Source of the DNA: Acidimicrobiia bacterium
GTDB lineage: Bacteria > Actinomycetota > Acidimicrobiia > Spongiisociales > SHLN01
Length of the DNA: 5,619 nucleotides
Direction: 5' to 3'
NCBI GenBank assembly: GCA_030623545.1
Contig: JAUXLW010000098.1
Span: 1 to 5,619 of the forward strand
This document shows, one piece after another, positions 1 through 4,444 of this stretch. The notes below the pieces were generated by a model. It was given only the letters and a program-made list of their open reading frames with translations, was not told the origin of the DNA and searched no databases. Numbering within the stretch: position 1 is the first letter of the stretch; each line of letters begins with the position of its first letter. The translations under genes and the position numbers were made by a program.

Positions 1-450
1 CTTGAAGACCATCGCCCATACCACCACCAGCAATACGAGCAGCTCGAGGGTTGACACAAGGCGGAGCGACTTGAGGCTGGCCTGGGTTTCGGAACCATCA
101 ATGCCGCCTGCCTCAATCCCGGCCAATCCCCGGTTGAAGACTCGGGGATAAAAGGCCATTCCGAGGATGGCGCCGACGGCGATCCCAACGAACCCGATCG
201 AAATCCACGCCTCGCCGAAGTCGTAATCGCCTTCGATCCCCAGCCATACTCCGGCGGCCAACGTGATGATCCCGGCCGGATTGAAGACCGCCTTGCCGAT
301 GAAATCCCCTTGAGATAGGAGCCCGCGCAACGTCCCTTCATCGCGGGACCTCTGAGCTCGTTCGAAAAGAATGCCGAGCATGATCTCGCCGCCAATCCAC
401 ACGCTTACCGAGATGATGTGGACGAGCTTCAGGGTGTCTGCGAGCGTCAC
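1..450 (-). CDS. DUF2269-like (CopD-like) four-helix integral membrane protein, 3' end cut by window edge
   Basis: The minus-strand frame is open from a GTG at 450 to base 1 (150 codons, no stop), so only the last few residues are probably missing. It begins VTLADTLKLVHII. Hydrophobic segments lie near residues 7-30 (with H11 and the W18-I-G-G turn), 54-72 (NPAGIITLAAGVW), 82-101 and 132-149. A His early in helix 1 followed by WxGG, a Pro at the start of helix 2 and a total near 150 residues fit the predicted membrane proteins grouped as DUF2269/CopD-like. Their molecular role is unknown; heme or metal binding is only a guess. The GTG start is supported by AAAGGAGG ending 4 nt upstream; the next internal start (M24) would remove helix 1. 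It lies 54 bp downstream of the lipoprotein gene on the same strand with no clear terminator between, so co-transcription is likely. Family assignment is by motif memory only. Confidence 0.8.
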   Translation of the reverse strand, partial: MTLADTLKLVHIISVSVWIGGEIMLGILFERAQRSRDEGTLRGLLSQGDFIGKAVFNPAGIITLAAGVWLGIEGDYDFGEAWISIGFVGIAVGAILGMAFYPRVFNRGLAGIEAGGIDGSETQASLKSLRLVSTLELLVLLVVVWAMVFK

Positions 451-454
451 CGCG

Positions 455-462
455 CCTCCTTT
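455..462 (-). promoter_or_regulatory. Strong Shine-Dalgarno site of the DUF2269-like gene
   Basis: The minus strand reads AAAGGAGG, then CGCG, then GTG. The match to the anti-SD is near perfect, though the 4-nt spacer is slightly short. It decides the GTG start at 450. Confidence 0.75.
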
Positions 463-504
463 GGTTACAGGCGATTTGGCTGCCGGAACCCTAGCGGGAG
501 CTGA

Positions 505-1308
505 TCAGACGCAGACGCCGTCGGCGGTGACGGCGCGACCACACAGGGACGTGGCTTCTACGCTCTTGAGCGAGAAGGCCTCTCCGTTCTCTGTGGGCTC
601 ACCGAAGATGTGAAGCCGGAACCCGAACACGGCGTCGTCGCCGAGCCCGACTACGTCGTAAGTCACCTCACTCAGGTCTCCGGTGGTCGGCGCCACCGTC
701 ATCCGGATACGTGATGGAGGCTCTTCGGAGGCCACCAGCAAGGCAACCGACAGGCCGAGATCAGCCATCGTCTCTGCCACAGGGATCGTCCCGAATTGGG
801 CCACGATCTGCGACGTGGTGTCGTCGACGCCGCCGAGGAAGGCTACGAAGCGGCTGCTAACCCACCCGGGTACGCCGTCAACGGTGACCTGGTACCAGAT
901 GGACTGTGACAGCAGGCGGTTGTTGCCAGAGGCAATCAGGTTGTCCGTAGTGCCCGGCAACTGAAGCAGGACCGGGTTGTCGGTTCCGGGTCCCGAGCGA
1001 AGATTGAGGACATCGTTATGGGCTACTGCAACCACACCCAATACGTCACCGGCCCGCGGACCGATATCGGTCGGCTCGCCGGGGAGCGTGCTGGTTGTGG
1101 CCGGGGGAACAGGAGGAGCAGTGGTGTCGGTGGGAGGGGTCGTAGTGGTCGTCGACGCCAACGTTGTGGTCGTGGTGGTGGTCACCGGCGGAGTCGTGGT
1201 TGTGGTGGTGCCGGCGTCTCCACTGCTGCCACAGGCCGCGGCCACTAACGCCAGGGCAAGCACGAGGCCTGTGATTGATCGCAGTCGGGGTGGGGAATTC
1301 ATGGTCAT
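505..1308 (-). CDS. Secreted lipoprotein with Thr-rich stalk and SH3b domain
   Basis: This encodes a 267-residue predicted envelope lipoprotein. Residues 1-26 are a type II signal peptide: Arg-containing n-region, hydrophobic core 12-25, cleavage before C26 in LVAAAC-GSS. Residues 34-74 are a low-complexity Thr/Pro linker, probably an extended stalk and possibly glycosylated. Residues 88-158 match a bacterial SH3 domain (VLNLRSGPGTDNPVL, then WYQVTVDGVPGWVSS), a fold that often binds cell-wall peptides. Residues 160-267 form a further domain I do not recognise; it carries two Cys, C256 and C266, next to the C-terminus, which could form a disulfide. I chose ATG 1308 because AGAGGAG lies 5 nt upstream of it; the longer start at 1323 would place that SD inside the gene, and ATG 1302 is also possible. 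The DUF2269-like gene follows. No catalytic domain is seen, so a sensing or wall-binding role is inference. Confidence 0.88.
   Translation of the reverse strand: MTMNSPPRLRSITGLVLALALVAAACGSSGDAGTTTTTTPPVTTTTTTTLASTTTTTPPTDTTAPPVPPATTSTLPGEPTDIGPRAGDVLGVVAVAHNDVLNLRSGPGTDNPVLLQLPGTTDNLIASGNNRLLSQSIWYQVTVDGVPGWVSSRFVAFLGGVDDTTSQIVAQFGTIPVAETMADLGLSVALLVASEEPPSRIRMTVAPTTGDLSEVTYDVVGLGDDAVFGFRLHIFGEPTENGEAFSLKSVEATSLCGRAVTADGVCV
1087..1209 (-). repeat. Low-complexity Thr-codon tract (lipoprotein stalk)
   Basis: A run of ACC/ACA/ACG codons encodes Thr blocks broken by Pro and Ala (residues 34-74 of the lipoprotein). On the plus strand it reads as GTGGTGGTGG-like repeats. Such tracts change length easily by slippage, so stalk length may vary between strains. 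It also creates long false plus-strand frames rich in Val and Gly. Confidence 0.8.
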
Positions 1309-1313
1309 CTTTG

Positions 1314-1320
1314 CTCCTCT
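1314..1320 (-). promoter_or_regulatory. Shine-Dalgarno site deciding the lipoprotein start
   Basis: The minus strand reads AGAGGAG, 5 nt (CAAAG) before ATG 1308. Because the site lies downstream of the ATG at 1323, translation most likely starts at 1308. Confidence 0.75.
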
Positions 1321-1518
1321 CATGGTAGAGACGCCCGGGGCGGTCTTGTGGGTTCCACCAAATCGCCAACGATCCTTTTCGGTCCCCTACGCCGGCCGTT
1401 GCCAACGGGATTCTGCTCACAGTTTTATTGCAAAGCCCCGACCGGTCCCGACAGCTGGCGACAAACAGACGTTCATAAGCAGAGAGACGAATAGGCAAGG
1501 TAAACGGCGCAATGCACA

Positions 1519-1543
1519 CTCACCGGTAGCTGACAGCGGTGAG
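1519..1543. promoter_or_regulatory. 7-bp inverted repeat, possible operator
   Basis: CTCACCG (1519-1525) and CGGTGAG (1537-1543) are perfect inverted arms separated by 11 nt. They are centred 85 bp upstream of the pirin ATG in the divergent promoter region. The size and symmetry suit a dimeric regulator, but no regulator gene is nearby and a GC-rich chance palindrome cannot be excluded. Confidence 0.3.
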
Positions 1544-1602
1544 GCTCCGGTTGCCACTGTCGCTTGGTCCTGGCAGACACCTGATTGAGCCAATAACCGA
1601 TC

Positions 1603-1608
1603 TATCGT
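1603..1608 (+). promoter_or_regulatory. -10-like hexamer for a leaderless pirin transcript
   Basis: TATCGT (TAnnnT form) lies exactly 7 nt before ATG 1616, so transcription would start at or next to the A of the start codon. There is no Shine-Dalgarno sequence before this ATG. A -35 element at standard spacing is not convincing (TTGAGC at 1585-1590 is too close). Confidence 0.45.
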
Positions 1609-1615
1609 TGCTCAC

Positions 1616-2650
1616 ATGACGGCCGTACTCGAACACCTCGAACTCGAGTTTCCGTGGACTTGCATCGACCCATTCCTGTTTACCGTTCACCACCTCGACT
1701 TCTACCCGGAAGGCAACCAGCGCCAGGGCCCGGCCCCTGAGCTCCTGCAGGGCAGACCAATGGGCACCGACTTCACCTACCAGGATGGCTGGAGCATGTA
1801 TCACGGAGACCAGGTGCCGGGCTTTCCTCAGCACCCGCACCGGGGCTTTGAGACGGTCACCGTGGTGCGGCGGGGGTTCGTCGATCACTCCGACTCGCTC
1901 GGTGCCACTGCCCGCTACGGAGAAGGCGACGTGCAATGGCTGACGGCCGGCTCGGGAATCATGCACGCCGAGATGTTCCCGCTGATCCACAGCGAAGAAG
2001 CCAACACCATGGAGCTGTTTCAGATCTGGCTCAACCTGCCACCAGATTCCAAGATGGTGCCTGCCTATTTCGCCATGCTGTGGGGCGAAGAAATCCCCAA
2101 GGTTGAGTTCGCCGACGGGGTCACGGTCGACGTCATTGCCGGCCAACTCGAAAGCCATGTCGGACCACCCGCTCCCCCCGACTCATGGGCTTCGCAGCCG
2201 CACTCGGACCTCGCCATCTGGCTGATAAAGATGCCGGCCGGAACTAACTGGGTGCTCCCGGCGACGTCGCCCGGCGTCAACCGGATGCTCTACTGCTTCG
2301 AAGGGGCCGAAGTGGACATCGACGGCACCACCGTTGCCAGGCAACAGGCGGTCCGGCTCGACCCCGAAGCCACCGTCACCATCAAGAATGGGTCAGAGCA
2401 GGCTGAATTCCTTCTGCTCCAGGGTCGGCCGATCGGGGCGCCGGTGTTTCAGATGGGGCCATTCGTCATGAACTCGGCAGACGAGATCCGCCAGGCGATG
2501 ATCGACTACCGAACCACCCAGTTCGGGGGCTGGCCGTGGGACAGTCCCGATCCGGTCCATGATCGCAGCGAAGGAAGATTCGCCCTCCACGCCGACGGCA
2601 AGGTCGAACATCGAGGCAGGACCCCGCCAACCTCAACTCGTGTCCCGTAA
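1616..2650 (+). CDS. Pirin-family bicupin protein
   Basis: This 344-residue protein is a pirin-like double cupin. The N-terminal cupin shows the family hallmark: FPQHPHRGFETVTVV (70-84) and GDVQWLTAGSGIMHAEM (104-120). The four metal ligands expected from characterised pirins are all present: H73, H75, H117 and E119. The second cupin (about 195-290, with the LLQGRPIGAP turn) fits the pirin C-terminal domain. Pirins bind iron or another divalent metal; some act as quercetin 2,3-dioxygenases, others as redox-linked regulators, so the substrate here is unknown. The protein is somewhat longer than the usual 280-300 residues because of an N-terminal lead and a polar tail after about 310. The start is ATG 1616, with no SD and a -10-like hexamer 7 nt upstream, suggesting leaderless translation. 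The MscS gene follows after 43 bp. Confidence 0.93.
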   Translation: MTAVLEHLELEFPWTCIDPFLFTVHHLDFYPEGNQRQGPAPELLQGRPMGTDFTYQDGWSMYHGDQVPGFPQHPHRGFETVTVVRRGFVDHSDSLGATARYGEGDVQWLTAGSGIMHAEMFPLIHSEEANTMELFQIWLNLPPDSKMVPAYFAMLWGEEIPKVEFADGVTVDVIAGQLESHVGPPAPPDSWASQPHSDLAIWLIKMPAGTNWVLPATSPGVNRMLYCFEGAEVDIDGTTVARQQAVRLDPEATVTIKNGSEQAEFLLLQGRPIGAPVFQMGPFVMNSADEIRQAMIDYRTTQFGGWPWDSPDPVHDRSEGRFALHADGKVEHRGRTPPTSTRVP

Positions 2651-2677
2651 GTCCTGGGGCGCATAGCCGCCGACACC

Positions 2678-2683
2678 TACGCT
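2678..2683 (+). promoter_or_regulatory. -10-like hexamer just upstream of the MscS gene
   Basis: TACGCT (TAnnnT form) ends 10 nt before ATG 2694. Initiation about 7 nt downstream would leave a leader of only a few bases. No SD precedes the ATG. The gap to the pirin stop is 43 bp, so read-through from the pirin gene is equally possible; the MscS ATG would then lack a visible ribosome site. Confidence 0.3.
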
Positions 2684-2693
2684 CCTATTCGAC

Positions 2694-3578
2694 ATGAGCG
2701 ATTTCCTCACCCGGGCCGAAAATTGGGACGCCCGGCTCTACGTGACCATTGCCATAGTGGCCACGGCCATAGTGGCCCGCTTCATCATCCTGCGTTTGGT
2801 CCGACGCCGGGTCGACGACCCCGAAATCTGGTATCGGGCACAGAAGCTCTCCAGTTACGCCGGGACCATGATCGTCCTGTTGGCCATCGCCTTCATCTGG
2901 CTCCGCGTTAGCAACTTCGGTGCCTGGATCGGGCTGGCATCCGCCGGCATCGCGATCGCCCTGTCTGATGTGCTCCGCAACTTCGCCGGTTGGGGTTACA
3001 TCCTGCTGCGGCGGCCGTTCAAGATCGGCGACCGCATCGAAATCAACGGCCAGGCGGGGGACGTCGTCGACGTGAGAGCACAGCGGTTCTCCATCATCGA
3101 GATTCGCAACTGGGTCGACGCCGACCAATCAACCGGCCGCCTGGTTCACATACCGAACGGCTTGCTCTTTGTCACCCATCTGGCGAACTTCAGCGCCGGG
3201 TTCCCCTTCATCTGGCACGAGCTTCCACTGCTGGTCACATTCGAGTCCGACTGGAAGCGGGCCGAGGAGCTGATGGCCGAGGCGCTCGCCGAGAACGCGC
3301 CGAGCATGGCTTCGGAGGAAGCCCGCAAGGCCATCCGCGAAGCTGCCACGGAGTATCGGATTCGATATACCCACCTCACGCCCAACACCTACGTCGCAGT
3401 GAAGGACAGCGGAGTCATGATCACGGGCCGGGTCATCGTTCCAGTGAGGTCGCGGCGCCACATTGACTCCACGATGTGGAGAAGCATCCTGGAGAAGCTC
3501 GATCAAGAACCAAACGTCGAGCTCGCTTACCCGACAGTCCGCACCTATCTGCCAGATCTAAAGATCACCCAGACCTGA
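2694..3578 (+). CDS. Small-conductance mechanosensitive channel, MscS family
   Basis: This 294-residue protein is a compact MscS-type channel that would open under membrane tension to release solutes on osmotic downshock. Hydrophobic helices lie near residues 15-35, 55-71 and 76-105. The last is the pore-lining TM3, rich in Gly/Ala: GLASAGIAIALSDVLRNFAG, running into RRPFKIGDRIEI (106-117), the conserved entry to the cytoplasmic beta domain. The VHIPNGLLF stretch (about 151-159) matches the family's PN motif. The rest forms the alpha/beta vestibule, with an amphipathic alpha segment rich in Glu/Ala near 185-220. Three helices and about 290 residues match the E. coli MscS architecture rather than larger MscK types. 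It begins at ATG 2694 without a Shine-Dalgarno site, 43 bp after the pirin stop, and is followed by an 866-bp gene-free gap. Confidence 0.94.
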   Translation: MSDFLTRAENWDARLYVTIAIVATAIVARFIILRLVRRRVDDPEIWYRAQKLSSYAGTMIVLLAIAFIWLRVSNFGAWIGLASAGIAIALSDVLRNFAGWGYILLRRPFKIGDRIEINGQAGDVVDVRAQRFSIIEIRNWVDADQSTGRLVHIPNGLLFVTHLANFSAGFPFIWHELPLLVTFESDWKRAEELMAEALAENAPSMASEEARKAIREAATEYRIRYTHLTPNTYVAVKDSGVMITGRVIVPVRSRRHIDSTMWRSILEKLDQEPNVELAYPTVRTYLPDLKITQT

Positions 3579-3645
3579 AGGGCGGAAGGCCCAGCAACCA
3601 GCATGGCACGCTAACGAGGTTCAGCCGCGCCGCACACTGATAGCT

Positions 3646-3660
3646 GGCCGAGAAATCAAA
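3646..3660 (+). repeat. Short dispersed repeat, copy 1 (plus orientation)
   Basis: GGCCGAGAAATCAAA differs by one base from the other three copies (A for G at position 13). Together with inverted copy 2 it bounds a 136-bp segment (3646-3781), like terminal inverted repeats. No target-site duplication is visible at the edges. Confidence 0.8.
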
Positions 3661-3766
3661 GAGGAAGAAGACACCGACAACGAGGCGACAGGCGAAAAAG
3701 GGGTTGCCGCTGGGCCTGGCGCCGGCGGCGCCGGCCTTCCCCCACCTCGAACTCCGGCGGCAGCAC

Positions 3767-3781
3767 TTCGATTTCTCGGCC
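3767..3781 (-). repeat. Short dispersed repeat, copy 2 (inverted)
   Basis: TTCGATTTCTCGGCC is the exact reverse complement of copies 3 and 4. It can pair with copy 3 (25-nt loop) or copy 4 (49-nt loop) to form a perfect 15-bp stem, and with copy 1 over 14 of 15 positions. Confidence 0.9.
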
Positions 3782-3803
3782 CCCAATACGCGCCACCGTC
3801 AGG

Positions 3804-3851
3804 CAAGGCCGAGAAATCGAAAAGGTACAAGGCCGAGAAATCGAAAAAAAG
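3804..3851 (+). repeat. Tandem pair of the dispersed repeat, copies 3 and 4, 24-bp period
   Basis: The 20-mer CAAGGCCGAGAAATCGAAAA occurs at 3804-3823 and again at 3828-3847, identical, each followed by a 4-nt variable part (GGTA, then AAAG). The core 15-mer is the same as copy 2 inverted. Identity over 20 bp with a fixed 24-bp period means recent tandem duplication or a repeat family with a fixed unit. Confidence 0.92.
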
Positions 3852-4027
3852 AATTACGCGGAAAATCCCGAGTGAGCCTCGGCCGTGACCTCAACCCTCT
3901 CGGGACTTCCGCTTGCCGGGCCGCATCCTTTCGGACCGGTGCCGGCTTCCGCCCTAGGACTTGTGCCCGTAAGCCCGCGTCCCGAGCGAAGTTAAAGCGT
4001 TTTTGGCGCTTCAACTATCAGCGCTGA

Positions 4028-4147
4028 CCCGATGACCTCTCGATCACCGAGCGCCAGGAGTTCCTCGCCCTTGCGGGTCCGGCCCTCATGGCCCGCGCCC
4101 TCCGCCTTGTGAGCGGCGAGCCCGTTGCGGCTGCCTATCGTCCAAGA
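4028..4147 (+). pseudogene. Possible remnant of an unidentified coding region
   Basis: Directly after an in-frame TGA (4025-4027) the plus frame reads PDDLSITERQEFLALAGPAL, followed by MARALRLVSGEPVAAAYRPR. About 40 codons show about 80 % G or C at the third position and a plausible helical composition, like real genes nearby. Beyond about 4147 the frame stays open to 4378 but becomes Pro/Arg/Cys-rich with poor codon choice. There is no SD, no promoter and no start before the internal ATG 4088. I cannot name a family. It may be the leftover of a decayed gene or pure chance. Confidence 0.25.
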
Positions 4148-4166
4148 AAGCCTTGTGAGCTTCCTC

Positions 4167-4307
4167 GGCCGCATTCGAATGTAGGCGGCCGCTCCTGCGA
4201 TCCGGTATCGCAGAGCCGAAGGTTTGACCCTCCAGCGGTTCTCTACAAACCTTTCGATCTGTGGAGCCGAAGCGACTTTCGCCGTTTCGGGGCGCCCGGT
4301 TCCCCGA
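4167..4307 (+). ncRNA. Hairpin-dense tract, candidate structured RNA
   Basis: Several short inverted repeats follow one another closely: GGCCGC/GCGGCC (4167-4172 with 4185-4190, enclosing the palindrome CATTCGAATG), CTGCGAT/ATCGCAG (4195-4201 with 4207-4213, 5-nt loop), AAGGTTTG/CAAACCTT (4219-4226 with 4246-4253), CCGAAGCGA/TCGC+TTCGG (4267-4290 with a 3-nt bulge) and TCGGGG/CCCCGA (4287-4292 with 4302-4307, overlapping the previous stem). A terminator-like hairpin follows at 4345. I checked for tRNA, tmRNA, RNase P and cobalamin-riboswitch signatures by eye and found none. The strand is inferred from the downstream terminator. This is inference from local pairing only. Confidence 0.25.
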
Positions 4308-4344
4308 GCGACAACTTGAAGCTACGCGAGAGTTACAGGCCGGT

Positions 4345-4368
4345 CAAACCAGAACGATGGTTTGTTTT
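4345..4368 (+). terminator. Terminator-like hairpin with T run
   Basis: CAAACCA (4345-4351) pairs with TGGTTTG (4358-4364) around a 6-nt loop (GAACGA) and is followed directly by TTTT (4365-4368). The stem has 7 perfect pairs but only three G-C pairs, so it is modest. The direction is plus because only that side has the T run. It lies 64 bp before the nuclease promoter and could end a transcript from the gap or read-through from the MscS gene. Confidence 0.45.
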
Positions 4369-4431
4369 CGCGCCATAAAAGTAAGTTTCGCGGCACCGGT
4401 CGGGAATTACATTCGTGTCACTCTCCCCCCT

Positions 4432-4437
4432 TATAGT
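4432..4437 (+). promoter_or_regulatory. -10 element for a leaderless nuclease transcript
   Basis: TATAGT lies 7 nt (GCAGCTC) before ATG 4445 and differs from the TATAAT consensus by one base. This places the transcription start at or one base before the ATG. TTACAT at 4407-4412 is a weak -35 candidate with a long 19-nt spacer. It also argues against the in-frame GTG at 4415, since the promoter would lie inside that longer gene. Confidence 0.6.
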
Positions 4438-4444
4438 GCAGCTC

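Larger units (their letters stand above)
1309..1615. other. Divergent intergenic region between lipoprotein and pirin genes
   Basis: About 300 bp with no convincing gene. It must hold the promoters of two divergent units. It contains the SD of the lipoprotein gene, a short 13-bp palindrome CCGTT-GCC-AACGG at 1396-1408, a 7-bp inverted repeat at 1519-1543 and a -10-like hexamer next to the pirin ATG. I could not pick a convincing promoter for the lipoprotein gene; an AT-rich patch around 1420-1432 (minus strand CAATAAAACT) is the only weak candidate. Confidence 0.6.
3579..4444. other. Long intergenic region with repeats, hairpins and gene debris
   Basis: This 866-bp gap has no intact gene I can support. 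Open frames here lack start signals, use codons unlike the neighbours and include Arg/Pro-rich shadows of the repeats. From left to right it holds four copies of a GGCCGAGAAATCGAA repeat (3646-3851), a GC-rich palindrome (GGCGCC-GGC-GGCGCC, 3718-3732), inverted-repeat arms at 3866-3872 and 3899-3905 (TCCCGAG/CTCGGGA), a T-rich-loop hairpin at 3991-4015, a short coding-like remnant (4028-4147), a hairpin-dense tract (4167-4307), a terminator-like hairpin (4345-4368) and the leaderless promoter of the nuclease gene. Fuller local views are given in separate entries. Confidence 0.75.

Noticed and set aside
977..1588. Long plus-strand open frame of about 200 codons opposite the lipoprotein
   Set aside because: It is the antisense shadow of the Thr-codon tract (Val/Gly runs), has no ribosome site and lies over a well-supported gene.
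1520..2158. Minus-strand frame of 212 codons inside the pirin gene
   Set aside because: The plus-strand pirin frame has clear family motifs and metal ligands; the minus frame has none and is a GC-rich shadow.
3580..3592. GGGC-GGAAG-GCCC hairpin just after the MscS stop as its terminator
   Set aside because: Only four pairs and no T run on either side.
3646..3851. CRISPR array
   Set aside because: Copies are in both orientations, spacing is irregular and the tandem pair leaves only a few bases between units, far too short for spacers.
3862..3965. Possible antisense tRNA-like segment (the translation GRDLNP resembles the false peptides read from reverse tRNA T-arms)
   Set aside because: The reverse strand GGGTTGAGGTC lacks the conserved TTCRA loop and no cloverleaf can be drawn around it.
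3704..4027. Plus-strand frame of 107 codons in the gap
   Set aside because: It runs through the repeats and is dominated by Arg/Pro/Lys from them; no start signal, no recognisable domain.
4150..4444. T-box, cobalamin or other riboswitch before the nuclease gene
   Set aside because: No specifier/antiterminator core or B12 box is visible, and the leaderless promoter at 4432 makes a 5' leader unlikely.
4415..4444. Upstream GTG start for the nuclease (10 extra residues)
   Set aside because: The -10 box TATAGT would lie inside the coding region, the family normally starts near SPSR, and no SD precedes the GTG.
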